NCBI GenBank assembly: GCA_021296255.1 | Contig: JAGWAU010000040.1 | Coordinates: 1-50,466, forward strand | Origin: Alphaproteobacteria bacterium | GTDB taxonomy: Bacteria > Pseudomonadota > Alphaproteobacteria > UBA2966 | Direction of reading: 5' to 3' | Length of the DNA stretch: 50,466 nt | In this document: piece by piece, positions 1-9,087 of the stretch | How the letters are laid out: the number at the start of each line of letters is the position of its first letter | Numbering within the stretch: position 1 is the first letter of the stretch | Program-made: the position numbers and the translations under genes | Notes under the pieces: generated by a model | Database searches by the model: none | Told to the model about the DNA's origin: nothing | Seen by the model: the letters and a program-made list of their open reading frames with translations, nothing else

Positions 1-603
1 ATTGCGTATTCGTCCGTCGCGCACATGGGATTTGTAACGATCGGCATTTTCACGTTTACAACGCAGGGAATCGAGGGCGGCATGATGGTAATGCTCAGCC
101 ATGGGCTCGTGTCGGGCGCACTGTTTCTGATCGTCGGAGTCGTTTACGATCGGATGCATAAGCGCGAGATCGCTCGATATGGCGGTCTGGTTCATCGCAT
201 GCCCATCTACGCGGCGATATTCATGATCATTGCACTGGCCAACGTGGGTCTGCCCGGCACCAGCGGTTTTGTGGGAGAGTTCCTCGTACTGGTCGGTATT
301 TTCCGCGTGGATACCTGGGTGGCATTCCTGGCAACGACCGGAGTCATTCTCAGCGTCGCCTACACGCTCTGGCTCTATCGCCGGGTGATCTACGGGAAGT
401 TGGAAAAGGTCGAGTTGAGGGAAATTCTCGATCTCAACCGGCGGGAAATTGCTGTCTTCACGCCGCTGGTCGTTCTCGTGCTCTTCTTTGGCGTCTATCC
501 GGAACCGCTGCTCGATGTCATGCACGTTTCCGTGGCGAATCTTATCCAGAGTCACGAAGTGGCCGTGAACGGCAGCAGCGCCGTCGCCCAGGTGAGTCGG
601 TAA
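1..603 (+). CDS. nuoM: NADH-quinone oxidoreductase subunit M, 3' part
   Basis: This is the C-terminal 200 residues of NuoM, an antiporter-like proton-pumping subunit in the membrane arm of respiratory complex I. The frame is open at base 1 and the 5' part lies outside the window. The visible part starts with the conserved [11 protein letters not shown] segment, followed by the helix with [12 protein letters not shown], which carries the conserved histidine of this antiporter family, and then [12 protein letters not shown]. At least four hydrophobic helices are visible. The full protein is usually about 500 residues. nuoN follows after 14 bases, as expected at the end of a nuo operon. The identification is firm, and the truncation comes from the window edge, not from damage. 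Confidence 0.95.
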   Translation: MAYSSVAHMGFVTIGIFTFTTQGIEGGMMVMLSHGLVSGALFLIVGVVYDRMHKREIARYGGLVHRMPIYAAIFMIIALANVGLPGTSGFVGEFLVLVGIFRVDTWVAFLATTGVILSVAYTLWLYRRVIYGKLEKVELREILDLNRREIAVFTPLVVLVLFFGVYPEPLLDVMHVSVANLIQSHEVAVNGSSAVAQVSR

Positions 604-617
604 TCGAGGGCTGACGG

Positions 618-2069
618 ATGCCGGTGGTACACATCGTCCCCGACGTGATGCCGGCCCTGCCCGAGGTGATTCTCGCGGTCGCGGCCATGGTGCTGCTGAT
701 GCTGGGCGTTTTCCGGGGCAACCAGTCGACTCGGACCGTGTCATGGCTCGCCGTTGTGACAATGGTAGTTGTGGGGTTCTTTGTGATCGCAGGTCCTTCG
801 GACGGGGCCGTGACGTTTGCGGGCATGTTTGTCGTCGATCAGTTCGCCGTCTACATGAAGGTGCTGGTGCTGATCGGCTCGGCACTGGCCGTCGTCATGT
901 CGTTTGGGTACATCCGGGACGAAGGCATGGAGCGGTTCGAGTTCCCCGTCCTCCTGGTTCTCGCCACCCTCGGCATGCTCATGATGATCTCGGCGAACGA
1001 TCTCATGGCACTCTATCTGGGACTCGAACTCCAGAGCCTCGCACTCTATGTGGTTGCGGCGTTCAAGCGCGGGTCCCTGCGCAGCACCGAGGCGGGGTTG
1101 AAATACTTCGTGCTCGGGGCACTGTCATCAGGCATGCTGCTTTATGGATGCTCGCTGATTTACGGGATGACGGGCACCACCAGCTTTACCGTCCTTGACG
1201 CCGCATTGAGCAGCGGAGGTGATGTACCGATTGGACTCGTCATCGGGCTCGTGTTCCTCATCTCGGGATTGGCGTTCAAGGTCTCGGCAGTGCCGTTCCA
1301 CATGTGGACGCCCGATGTCTATGAAGGTGCCCCGACACCGATCACGGCGTTCTTCGCCGTCGCACCCAAGGTTGCGGCGGTCGCATTGTTCCTCCGGGTC
1401 ATGATGTCTCCGTTTGGCGGCCTGATATCGGAATGGCAGCAGGTCATCATCGTCGTCTCTATCGCCTCCATGGTGCTCGGTGCCTTTGCCGCAATTTGGC
1501 AGGACAACATCAAACGCCTGATGGCCTACAGTTCGATCGGCCACATGGGCTATGCGCTCGTGGGCCTCGCATCGGCAACCGAAGAGGGGATGCGCGGCAC
1601 GATCATCTACATGACGATATATCTCGCCATGAACATCGGGACGTTTGCCGTGATTCTCAACATGAAGCGTGCGGGGACTATGGTTGAAGGAATACACGAT
1701 CTGGCCGGACTCGCCCGATCGAGGCCCTTGATGGCGCTGGCGATGGGAGTCTTCATGTTCTCGCTTGCCGGCATTCCGCCGTTGGCGGGGTTTTTCGCGA
1801 AGCTTTACGTATTCCTGGCGGCTGTGAACGCGGAACTCTACGCCCTCGCGGTTATCGGTGTGCTGGCGAGCGTGGTCGGTGCGTTCTACTATTTGCGCAT
1901 CATCAAGATCATGTATTTCGATGCGCCGTCCGAGGTTATGGATGCCCCGGTCGCACTCGAAATGCGGATCATCCTCTCCGTCGCGGCCGTCTTCACCCTG
2001 TTCTTCTTCATCTACCCTGCACCGTTCCTTGCCGGTGCACAGGCGGCTGCTCTGGCCCTTGTTCAGTGA
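618..2069 (+). CDS. nuoN: NADH-quinone oxidoreductase subunit N
   Basis: NuoN is another antiporter-like membrane subunit of complex I, which couples NADH:ubiquinone electron transfer to proton pumping. The 483 residues are hydrophobic throughout, with about 14 predicted helices. The family signature [20 protein letters not shown] is at about residues 219-238. The conserved helix-5 glutamate lies in [13 protein letters not shown], near residue 137. [16 protein letters not shown] (about 163-178) is also typical. The start at 618 is supported by the short gap after nuoM and by the length, which fits the family. It is normally the last nuo gene, and here birA follows, as in many alphaproteobacteria. 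Confidence 0.96.
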   Translation: MPVVHIVPDVMPALPEVILAVAAMVLLMLGVFRGNQSTRTVSWLAVVTMVVVGFFVIAGPSDGAVTFAGMFVVDQFAVYMKVLVLIGSALAVVMSFGYIRDEGMERFEFPVLLVLATLGMLMMISANDLMALYLGLELQSLALYVVAAFKRGSLRSTEAGLKYFVLGALSSGMLLYGCSLIYGMTGTTSFTVLDAALSSGGDVPIGLVIGLVFLISGLAFKVSAVPFHMWTPDVYEGAPTPITAFFAVAPKVAAVALFLRVMMSPFGGLISEWQQVIIVVSIASMVLGAFAAIWQDNIKRLMAYSSIGHMGYALVGLASATEEGMRGTIIYMTIYLAMNIGTFAVILNMKRAGTMVEGIHDLAGLARSRPLMALAMGVFMFSLAGIPPLAGFFAKLYVFLAAVNAELYALAVIGVLASVVGAFYYLRIIKIMYFDAPSEVMDAPVALEMRIILSVAAVFTLFFFIYPAPFLAGAQAAALALVQ

Positions 2070-2093
2070 AGCGTTGCAACGTCGCGTAACCGC

Positions 2094-2861
2094 ATGAGCG
2101 CTCCGAACTCCGGCGCTGATCCGCACCTTCCCGAGTTTTATTCGCTGATCGCCCTCGAGTCGGTCGGCAGCACTAACGACGAGGCACGCAACCTTGCTGA
2201 GAACGGGGCACCAGCGGGCACGATTGTTTGGGCGAAGCAGCAGATGGCCGGCCGTGGTCGGCGAGGGCGAGTGTGGAATTCACCGATCGGAAACCTCTAC
2301 TGTTCCGTCATTCTCAGGTCGCCAGTCAGCCCCACGATGGCGGCGCAGCTTTCCTTCGTAACGGCTCTGGCCTTGGGAGAAGGCATTCGGGAATTTCTGC
2401 CTTCTGGTGTCGTGGTGCAGTACAAGTGGCCCAATGATGTCCTCATCGATGGCAAGAAGTTCGCGGGAATCCTGCTGGAATCTCAGATCGGTGAAGAGGG
2501 TATGCTGGATTGGGTGCTGATCGGTACGGGCGTCAACGTCGGCAGTTTTCCCTCCGATACGGAGCGGCCCGCAACCAGCCTGAACCAAGCGGGGGCGGAA
2601 CTGTCCGTTGTCGACGTCCTGACAGCGTATGCGCAATCATTGTGGTCGTGGTTTGCTCTCTGGCAGAGAGACGGATTCGAACCGATCCGCGAGGCTTGGC
2701 TGGGGAGGGCGGCGGGTCTCGGAGAGGCCATCGAAGTGCGGCTTCCCAACGAGATGCTGAGCGGTACATTCGACGCCCTTGATACCTCCGGCTCTCTCGT
2801 TCTGCTCACGTCACATGGACGGCAGATCATTTCCGCCGGTGAGGTATTCGTCGGGCCGTAG
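2094..2861 (+). CDS. birA: Biotin--[acetyl-CoA-carboxylase] ligase
   Basis: BirA activates biotin with ATP and attaches it to the biotin carboxyl carrier protein of acetyl-CoA carboxylase in the cytoplasm. The 255-residue product is the catalytic type without the N-terminal DNA-binding domain, so it is a ligase and probably not a repressor. The biotinyl-AMP loop GRGRRGRVW is at residues 53-61, and the substrate-binding motif KWPNDVLIDGKKFAGIL is at 111-127. A small C-terminal domain follows. It sits between nuoN and coaX, the usual alphaproteobacterial order nuoN-birA-coaX-rnj. The 24-base gap to nuoN suggests cotranscription. Confidence 0.94.
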   Translation: MSAPNSGADPHLPEFYSLIALESVGSTNDEARNLAENGAPAGTIVWAKQQMAGRGRRGRVWNSPIGNLYCSVILRSPVSPTMAAQLSFVTALALGEGIREFLPSGVVVQYKWPNDVLIDGKKFAGILLESQIGEEGMLDWVLIGTGVNVGSFPSDTERPATSLNQAGAELSVVDVLTAYAQSLWSWFALWQRDGFEPIREAWLGRAAGLGEAIEVRLPNEMLSGTFDALDTSGSLVLLTSHGRQIISAGEVFVGP

Positions 2862-2889
2862 ATGTGCGACAGGCAATGGGTGATGGACC

Positions 2890-3666
2890 GTGCTGCTAGC
2901 CATTGACGCAGGTAACACCAACACAGTCTTCGCTGTGATCGAGGGTGAGGACATCCGCTGCCAGTGGCGTACGGTGACCACCGCATCGCGCACGGCGGAT
3001 GAATACGTGGTATGGCTGACGCAGTTGATGGACCTGGAGCAAATCCCTTCGTCCGACGTCGACGAAGCAATCATTTCCACCGTCGTGCCCCAGGCTCTCT
3101 ACGATCTGCGCAAGTTGTGCCGCGACTATTTCGGGTGCGAGCCTTTGGTGGTGGGAGAAGGCGTTGAATTAGGAATCAAGGTTCTCCTTGAGCGTTCGAC
3201 CGAGGTAGGCGCCGACCGTCTAGTGAATGCAGTCGCGGCAGGCGACAGGTATGGCGGTCCCTTGATCGCCGTTGATTTCGGAACGGCCACGACGTTCGAT
3301 GTCGCCGATGCCAACGGAGACTACCGGGGTGGTGTGATTGCGCCCGGAGTGCACCTAAGTCTCGAAGCGCTCCATATGGCGGCCGCAAAACTGCCCCACA
3401 TCGCGGTTGAAAGACCACCCCGTGTGGTTGGCGACGGAACTTTGGAGGCCATGCAGTCCGGCGTTTATTGGGGCTATATCAGTTTGATCGAGGGCATTGT
3501 TAGCCGGATACGGGAGGAGTTCTCGGAGACCAACACCTCGGAGATGAAAGTCATTGCCACCGGCGGGTTGGCGCCATTGTTCGCAGGTGGGACGGATGTG
3601 ATCGAACACGTGGATCCGGACCTCACGATCCGAGGCCTGCAGTTGCTGCACAAACGTAATTCCTAG
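2890..3666 (+). CDS. coaX: Type III pantothenate kinase
   Basis: CoaX phosphorylates pantothenate, the first step of coenzyme A synthesis, and belongs to the ASKHA fold family. The 258-residue protein begins at a GTG codon, because the phosphate-binding motif AIDAGNTNTV must start at residue 4. A purine-rich ribosome binding site (GGGTGATGG) precedes it. GADR (residues 107-110) holds the catalytic aspartate, and VDFGTATTFD (128-137) is the second nucleotide-binding segment. rnj starts 8 bases downstream. Type III kinases are not feedback-inhibited by CoA, unlike the CoaA type; that is family knowledge. Confidence 0.93.
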   Translation: MLLAIDAGNTNTVFAVIEGEDIRCQWRTVTTASRTADEYVVWLTQLMDLEQIPSSDVDEAIISTVVPQALYDLRKLCRDYFGCEPLVVGEGVELGIKVLLERSTEVGADRLVNAVAAGDRYGGPLIAVDFGTATTFDVADANGDYRGGVIAPGVHLSLEALHMAAAKLPHIAVERPPRVVGDGTLEAMQSGVYWGYISLIEGIVSRIREEFSETNTSEMKVIATGGLAPLFAGGTDVIEHVDPDLTIRGLQLLHKRNS

Positions 3667-3674
3667 AGCATCGC

Positions 3675-5348
3675 GTGACGCATCCAGAACAGGCGCTTCG
3701 CGACGAGTTGGTATTTCTGCCCCTGGGAGGGGCGGGCGAAATCGGTATGAACCTCAACCTGTATGGGTTCGGCGGGAAATGGATCATGGTCGACTGTGGC
3801 ATTGCGTTCGCCGATGATTCCATGCCCGGTGTCGACGTCATTCTTCCCGATCCTCGGTTTATTGAAGAACGATCGGAGAATCTGCTGGGTCTGCTTCTGA
3901 CCCACGCTCACGAAGATCACATCGGTGCCATTCCTTATCTTTGGCCCCGGCTGAGATGTCCCGTCTACGCCACGCCGTTCACCTCGGCTCTGATCGCGGG
4001 AAAACTCAAGGAAGCCAGTCTTTCGGGCGACGTAACTCTCAACGTCGTTCCCGTTTCCGGCTCGGTAACCCTTGGGGACTTCGACGTGCGGTACGTTCCC
4101 ATCACCCACTCGATTCCCGAAGCTCATTCGCTGAGCATCAAGACACCCGTCGGAACCGTCGTTCACACGGGTGATTGGAAACTGGATCCAGTTCCCGTCG
4201 TCGGCAATGCGACGGATGCGGCGCCGTTCCGAGCACTCGGAGACAGTGGCGTGCTGGCGCTGGTCTGTGACTCGACCAACGTGTTCCGACCCGGCAACTC
4301 AGGTTCTGAACGGACCGTTCGGGAAAACGTGGAAGACATCGTCGCCAAGGCGGAAGGACGTGTCGCAGTCACCACGTTCGCGTCCAACGTGGCCCGGATC
4401 AAATCCGTCCTGGCCGTCGCCGAGGCATGTGATCGGCATGTGATCCTGGTCGGCCGCTCGATGTGGCGGACGGTGCAGGCCGCGTGTGCGACCGGATATC
4501 TGGGTCCGGGTATGGAGTTCCTCACCGATAGGGATGCCGGTTATTTGCCGCCGGACAAAACCTTGCTGTTGTGCACCGGCTGCCAGGGCGAGCCACGCGG
4601 CGCTATGTCGAGAATTGCGTTCGGCGACCATCCGCATATTCAATTGGAGGTAGGGGATCTCGTGATCTTTTCCTCGAAGATCATTCCAGGGAACGAGCGG
4701 TCCATCGACCGGGTGCAAAACCGACTTATCTTATCGGGCGTCGGTGTGATCACTGAAAAGGACTACCCGGTGCACACCTCAGGCCATCCCTCAAGGGGCG
4801 AACTCTGCGAGATGTACTCCTGGATACGCCCAGAACTGGCTGTCCCCGTTCATGGCGAAATCCGCCACTTGACAGAGCATGCGCAGTTTGCCTTGGACAA
4901 CGGTGCGAAGAATTCCGTGGTTGTTCGGAACGGCGATGTACTGCGCCTGAGTCCGATCCCTGGGGCTATCGTCGGTCGCGTGCCGGCAGGCCGATTGGCA
5001 CTCGATGGACGCAAGCTCGTGGCTGAGGATTCGAGCAATCTGCAGATGCGCCGACGGCTGATGTTCAATGGGCTTATCGCCGTCACTATTGTACTGAACT
5101 CCAACGGACTGATTGAAACGCAACCGCGGATCCTCGTACGTGGCGTGCCCGGGACGGAAGACGCCAATTTCGAATCTGATGCGACCTCGCAATTGGATCA
5201 GGAGCTGCGCGCCTTGCCGCGCGCCCGCCGCGCGGATGACGATGCCATCGATGATCTGGTTCGCCGTACGGTACGGCGCATGCTCAAGCCTCTGACCTAC
5301 GGCCGGCCGCCGATCGAAGTGGATATCATTCGACTGGACGCCATATGA
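3675..5348 (+). CDS. rnj: Ribonuclease J
   Basis: RNase J is a metallo-beta-lactamase/beta-CASP nuclease with 5'-to-3' exonuclease and endonuclease activity in RNA maturation and decay. The zinc motif HAHEDH is at residues 77-82. HSIPEAHS and HTGDWKLDP follow and carry further metal ligands, and HTSGHPSRGEL is the beta-CASP histidine motif. A C-terminal domain of about 110 residues completes 557 residues, the normal length. The start is GTG at 3675, eight bases after coaX. In alphaproteobacteria the gene is regularly found between coaX and mce. The motifs exclude a simple hydrolase of the lactamase family. Confidence 0.93.
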   Translation: MTHPEQALRDELVFLPLGGAGEIGMNLNLYGFGGKWIMVDCGIAFADDSMPGVDVILPDPRFIEERSENLLGLLLTHAHEDHIGAIPYLWPRLRCPVYATPFTSALIAGKLKEASLSGDVTLNVVPVSGSVTLGDFDVRYVPITHSIPEAHSLSIKTPVGTVVHTGDWKLDPVPVVGNATDAAPFRALGDSGVLALVCDSTNVFRPGNSGSERTVRENVEDIVAKAEGRVAVTTFASNVARIKSVLAVAEACDRHVILVGRSMWRTVQAACATGYLGPGMEFLTDRDAGYLPPDKTLLLCTGCQGEPRGAMSRIAFGDHPHIQLEVGDLVIFSSKIIPGNERSIDRVQNRLILSGVGVITEKDYPVHTSGHPSRGELCEMYSWIRPELAVPVHGEIRHLTEHAQFALDNGAKNSVVVRNGDVLRLSPIPGAIVGRVPAGRLALDGRKLVAEDSSNLQMRRRLMFNGLIAVTIVLNSNGLIETQPRILVRGVPGTEDANFESDATSQLDQELRALPRARRADDDAIDDLVRRTVRRMLKPLTYGRPPIEVDIIRLDAI

Positions 5349-5360
5349 AGGGAGGTGGAC

Positions 5361-5408
5361 ATGCAGAGTCCCATCGATAGGAAGCCACGGATCTCCAGGA
5401 CGCCATGA
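5361..5408 (+). CDS. Possible 15-residue leader peptide of mce
   Basis: An ATG at 5361 follows the very strong ribosome binding site GGGAGGTGG at 5350-5358. It opens a 15-codon frame, MQSPIDRKPRISRTP. Its TGA stop (5406-5408) overlaps the mce start ATG (5405) in an ATGA junction, the typical arrangement for translational coupling. The peptide is basic and proline-rich and has no recognisable family. I see no obvious attenuator hairpin around it. It may be a translated leader, a chance frame using an mce ribosome-entry site, or an unannotated small protein. Only the geometry supports it. Confidence 0.35.
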   Translation: MQSPIDRKPRISRTP

Positions 5409-5809
5409 TTGATCGCCTTAACCACATTGCCATTGCCGTACCCGACCTGGAAGCCGCGGCTGGTCAGTACCGTGACGTTTTGGGAGCACGGGTTTCGGAG
5501 CCGCAGGATCTTCCCCAGCACGGCGTCACTGTGATCTTCGTCGAGCTGCCGAATACCAAGATCGAGCTCCTGCACCCTCTCGGCGACGACTCACCGGTCG
5601 CTGGATTTCTCGAGCGAAATGCCACGGGTGGCATCCATCACGTGTGCTATGAGGTCGACGACATCATTGCGGCACGAGATCATCTCGCGGCAAAGGGCGC
5701 CCGCGTTCTCGGGGACGGCGAACCCCGGATCGGCGCCCACGGAAAACCTGTGCTTTTCCTTCACCCCAAGGATTTTTGCGGAACGCTTGTCGAACTGGAA
5801 CAGGCGTAA
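5405..5809 (+). CDS. mce: Methylmalonyl-CoA epimerase
   Basis: The enzyme interconverts (R)- and (S)-methylmalonyl-CoA in the propionyl-CoA to succinyl-CoA pathway. The 134-residue protein has the vicinal-oxygen-chelate fold with two beta-alpha-beta-beta-beta modules. Likely metal ligands are His7 in LNHIAIAVPDL, the glutamate in KIELLHP, the histidine in GGIHHVCYEV and the glutamate in GTLVELEQ near the end. The length is typical. The start ATG has its own AGGA site and overlaps the stop of the small upstream frame. The small DUF1467 gene follows after 9 bases. A generic glyoxalase-like protein is the alternative, but the context rnj-mce-DUF1467 favours the epimerase. Confidence 0.88.
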   Translation: MIDRLNHIAIAVPDLEAAAGQYRDVLGARVSEPQDLPQHGVTVIFVELPNTKIELLHPLGDDSPVAGFLERNATGGIHHVCYEVDDIIAARDHLAAKGARVLGDGEPRIGAHGKPVLFLHPKDFCGTLVELEQA

Positions 5810-5818
5810 GGGATCCGC

Positions 5819-6061
5819 ATGAGCTGGACGAGCCTCGCTGCTACATATGCGATCGTCTGGTGGCTCGTGCTGTTTACGACATTGCCGTTCGGGGTCAGAA
5901 CTCCTGACGCGACTGAAGAGGGCATGGAGCCCGGTGCGCCCGAGAAGCCACGCATGTGGATCAAAGCGGGTGCGACAACAATCATTGCCGCTATGATTAC
6001 GGGCGTCGTTTGGGCGCTGTTCGAGCACAAGGTCATCGACTTCCGCGCGGCTGTGGGTTAG
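5819..6061 (+). CDS. DUF1467 family small membrane protein
   Basis: This is an 80-residue protein of the DUF1467 family, which is common in alphaproteobacteria and has no known function. It has two hydrophobic helices, about residues 5-25 and 50-68. A short loop with the family-typical LPFGVRTP follows the first helix. It lies 9 bases after mce and is the last gene of the nuoN-to-mce run before a convergent permease, so it is probably cotranscribed with mce. The position next to rnj and mce is recurrent in the class, but it does not define a role. No signal peptide cleavage site is apparent. Confidence 0.8.
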   Translation: MSWTSLAATYAIVWWLVLFTTLPFGVRTPDATEEGMEPGAPEKPRMWIKAGATTIIAAMITGVVWALFEHKVIDFRAAVG

Positions 6062-6077
6062 GCCGGTGAGGTCGAGC

Positions 6078-6110
6078 GGCGCCGGGCGGTTGCGATGAGC
6101 GTCCGGCGCC
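6078..6110. terminator. Hairpin between convergent genes, possible shared terminator
   Basis: GGCGCCGGGCG (6078-6088) pairs with CGTCCGGCGCC (6100-6110), giving an 11-bp stem with one G-T pair and an 11-base loop. It lies in the 58-base gap between the DUF1467 gene (+) and the purine permease (-), so it could end transcription from both sides. There is no clear T-tract on either strand, so intrinsic termination is uncertain. Confidence 0.45.
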
Positions 6111-6119
6111 TCTAGGCCC

Positions 6120-7409
6120 TTACAGAATTGCGAATTTCACGCCGAACGCCAGCGCGATGACGATAACGGCGGGGGATGCCTCGCTCGTCCGTCCACTCAG
6201 GATTTTTATTGCCGCATATGTGATGAAGCCGAAACCGATCCCCGTGGCGATGGAGAATGTAAACGGCATGGCGAACGCGGTCACCACGGCGGGTGCATAC
6301 TCCGTCACGTCATCCCAATCGATTTCGGCAAGCCCCCTGGCCATGATGCACGCGACAAACAGCAAGGCCGGTGCTGTTGCATATGCGGGAATCGTAGTGG
6401 CCAGCGGCGATAGAACGATCGCTGCCACGAACAAGATCGCCACGGTGACGGCCGTCAGGCCCGTGCGCCCGCCAGCGTTCACGCCAGCAGCACTTTCGAT
6501 GTAGCTTGTCGTCGTCGATGTCCCCATCGCCGCGCCCGCCATCGTGGCGACGGAATCGGCAATCAGCGCCTTGCGAATCCGGGGAAGTCGTCCTTGCTCG
6601 TCAAGCAAACCAGCGCGGTGTGCGATGCCGATCAAGGTTCCCGCGGTATCGAATAGATCGACGAATAGGAACGCGAAAACGATTGTTACCAGACCGATCT
6701 GGAAGGCCCCAGCGAGATCGAATTGCAGTAACGTGGGTGCCATGGACGGGGGCGACGCGACGACGCCGTTGAACGGCGAGACGCCAAAAACGATCCCTAT
6801 CGCCGTAGCTAGGATGATCCCGATGATGATCGCTCCGGGCACCTTCTTGAAATTGAGCACGATGATGACGATGAAGCCGACCGTTGCGAGTAGGGCCGGT
6901 GCCGATGTCATGTCCCCGACGGTGACCAGCGTAGCCTGGTGGTCTTGAACGATACCCGCGTTCTTGAGCGCGATGATCGCGAGGAACATTCCGATTCCCG
7001 CGGATACGGCGAGCTTCAAGGATTTCGGCACCGCGTTGATGATCCACTCTCGCGTGCGGAAGACGCTCAACAGCAGGAACAGGACGCCCGAGATGAACAC
7101 CGCGCCGAGTGCGACCTGCCACGAAAATCCCATGCCCAGCACTACGCCGTACGTGAAGTAGGCGTTGAGGCCCATGCCGGGCGCGAGGGCTATGGGATAG
7201 TTGGCGTAGAGACCCATGATCAGCGTGCCGATCGCCGCCGCGAAGCAAGTCGCCATGAACACGGCATCTCGGTCCATGCCGGCGTCGGTGAGGATCAATG
7301 GGTTCACGAATATGATGTAGGCCATGGTGAGAAACGTCGTGATGCCGGCAAGAACTTCGGTCCGTACCGTCACGCCGTTCTCGGAAAGCTTGAAGTATGA
7401 ATCGAGCAT
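6120..7409 (-). CDS. AzgA-like purine permease of the NCS2 family
   Basis: This is an integral inner-membrane permease of the hypoxanthine/guanine/adenine transporter branch (AzgA; GhxP and AdeP in E. coli). It has about 12-14 hydrophobic helices in 429 residues. Diagnostic segments are ALAPGMGLNAYFTY near the N-terminus, VDLFDTAGTLIGIAHRAG and GTSTTTSYIESAAG in the middle. I place the start at 7409 (MLDSYFKL), because GGGGAG lies at the right distance before it; an in-frame ATG at 7421 would add four residues. It interrupts the otherwise plus-strand block and is probably a single-gene transcript. Which purine it prefers cannot be read from the sequence. Confidence 0.87.
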   Translation of the reverse strand: MLDSYFKLSENGVTVRTEVLAGITTFLTMAYIIFVNPLILTDAGMDRDAVFMATCFAAAIGTLIMGLYANYPIALAPGMGLNAYFTYGVVLGMGFSWQVALGAVFISGVLFLLLSVFRTREWIINAVPKSLKLAVSAGIGMFLAIIALKNAGIVQDHQATLVTVGDMTSAPALLATVGFIVIIVLNFKKVPGAIIIGIILATAIGIVFGVSPFNGVVASPPSMAPTLLQFDLAGAFQIGLVTIVFAFLFVDLFDTAGTLIGIAHRAGLLDEQGRLPRIRKALIADSVATMAGAAMGTSTTTSYIESAAGVNAGGRTGLTAVTVAILFVAAIVLSPLATTIPAYATAPALLFVACIMARGLAEIDWDDVTEYAPAVVTAFAMPFTFSIATGIGFGFITYAAIKILSGRTSEASPAVIVIALAFGVKFAIL

Positions 7410-7760
7410 CCGTCTCCCCAACAGTTCTCTGCAACAGCGTCATGTGCCGCCGTTGACCCTGGTCCGTTTTCAATCGAAGCTTCCGTAACGGGGCCACGCA
7501 GCGGTCGGGGAGACCGGCGCGCAAACTATCGCCCAAAAGTCGTCTCCACCACAAGCCTGACAAGGTGGAGATCAGGTCACTGAACAGGAAAAGCACGCTG
7601 AGCGAATCAATCCGCTGGGGTCTCATAGGCCTAGCATTGCCTTCATAGGACCCTTTGCCTACATTCGGCACGAGTTTGGGAATCACGGCGAAAATCGCTT
7701 GGCACCAGTAGGTTAGAAACAGCGGCGCGCATCTGGGTGAGCGCGCGAACGGGTGAGACG
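7410..7760. other. 351-bp intergenic region, divergent permease and proS
   Basis: The region separates two divergent genes and must hold both promoters, but I could not identify a convincing -35/-10 pair on either strand. The heptamer TCATAGG occurs twice in direct orientation at 7623-7629 and 7643-7649, exactly 20 bp apart (two helical turns), which could be a regulator site. I see no RNA gene, repeat-family copy or terminator. Confidence 0.4.
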
Positions 7761-9080
7761 ATGCGCTTGTCACGCTACTTCATGCCAACACTACGGGAGA
7801 CTCCATCTGAAGCGCAGATCGTTTCTCACCGCCTGATGTTGCGTGCCGGCATGATTCGACAGTCGAGCGCCGGAATCTATTCGTGGTTGCCGTTGGGGTT
7901 TCGAGTTCTCAAGAAGATCGAACAGATCGTTCGCGAAGAACAGGATGCCGCCGGATGTCAGGAGTTGCTGATGCCGACGATACAACCCGCGGGCCTCTGG
8001 CGCGAAAGCGGCCGGTACGACGACTACGGCAAAGAGATGCTGCGGATCACGGACCGGCACGATCGCGACATGCTTTTCGGTCCCACCAACGAGGAACTCA
8101 TCACGGACATCTTTCGAAACTCCGTGAAGAGCTATCGGGATCTGCCGCAGCTGCTCTACCACATTCAATGGAAATTCCGAGACGAGGTCCGTCCACGGTT
8201 CGGCATCATGCGTGGCCGGGAATTCTTGATGAAGGATTCGTATTCGTTCGACCTCGACTATGAAGGTGCTCGTCGTTCCTATAACAAGATGTTCGTCGCT
8301 TATCTCAGGACCTTCGCTCGGATGGGTCTCAAGGCTATTCCGATGGCGGCAGACACTGGCCCGATCGGAGGCGACTTGAGTCACGAATTTATCATTTTGG
8401 CGGAAACGGGCGAGAGCGAAGTGTTCTGCCATGCCGATTATCTGGGGTTCGATCCGTCCGCCAGGGGCGTTGACTATGACGACGATTTGCAGCCAGTCGT
8501 GGACGAATGGACCCGCCTCTATGCCGCGACCGACGAGAAACACGATGCCGATGGATTCGCGAGTCGGGTGCCGAGCGATAAAGCCCTCCACACGCGGGGG
8601 ATCGAAGTGGGGCACATCTTTTACTTCGGGACGAAGTATTCCAAAGCCATGGGTGCAACGGTTCAGCACGCCGATGGTTCGGAAATGCCGGTAGAAATGG
8701 GATCGTACGGGATAGGAGTCTCACGCTTGGTTGGTGCGATCATTGAGGCCAGCCACGATGAGGCAGGTATCATCTGGCCGGAGTCCGTCGCGCCATTCCG
8801 CGTCGGTCTGATCAATCTGAAAGTCGATGACTCGGCGACGACGGAAGCCTGTGAGCAATTGTATTCCGAACTGTCATCATCCGGCGTCGATGTCCTCTAC
8901 GATGACACGCATGAGCGGGCCGGCGTGAAGTTCGCGACCAGTGAACTGATCGGGACGCCGTGGCAGCTTGTCGTCGGACCGCGCGGCGTCGCGTCGGGGG
9001 TCGTTGAAATGAGATCGCGCACGGGCAACGTCGATGAGGAAATACCGATCGAATCCGTGACCTCGCGTTTCACCGGCTGA
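7761..9080 (+). CDS. proS: Prolyl-tRNA synthetase, short alphaproteobacterial type
   Basis: ProRS charges tRNA-Pro in the cytoplasm. The 439-residue protein is the short class II form that lacks the large editing insertion found in E. coli (about 570 residues), as is usual in alphaproteobacteria. Class II motifs are visible: [20 protein letters not shown] (motif 2 region) and [13 protein letters not shown] (motif 3). The C-terminal anticodon-binding domain begins near [10 protein letters not shown]. The start [13 protein letters not shown] at 7761 matches the family; an in-frame start at 7737 would add eight unlikely residues. lolC follows after 7 bases, the conserved order proS-lolC-lolD-dnaE. 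Confidence 0.95.
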   Translation: MRLSRYFMPTLRETPSEAQIVSHRLMLRAGMIRQSSAGIYSWLPLGFRVLKKIEQIVREEQDAAGCQELLMPTIQPAGLWRESGRYDDYGKEMLRITDRHDRDMLFGPTNEELITDIFRNSVKSYRDLPQLLYHIQWKFRDEVRPRFGIMRGREFLMKDSYSFDLDYEGARRSYNKMFVAYLRTFARMGLKAIPMAADTGPIGGDLSHEFIILAETGESEVFCHADYLGFDPSARGVDYDDDLQPVVDEWTRLYAATDEKHDADGFASRVPSDKALHTRGIEVGHIFYFGTKYSKAMGATVQHADGSEMPVEMGSYGIGVSRLVGAIIEASHDEAGIIWPESVAPFRVGLINLKVDDSATTEACEQLYSELSSSGVDVLYDDTHERAGVKFATSELIGTPWQLVVGPRGVASGVVEMRSRTGNVDEEIPIESVTSRFTG

Positions 9081-9087
9081 CCGAACC

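Noticed and set aside
1128..2126. Long minus-strand frame of 332 codons opposite nuoN
   Set aside because: It is the GC-driven antisense shadow of nuoN, Arg/His/Asp-rich and without any family resemblance. Similar shadows lie opposite the permease (6601-7773), trpC (36385-37467) and kdsA (45900-46979).
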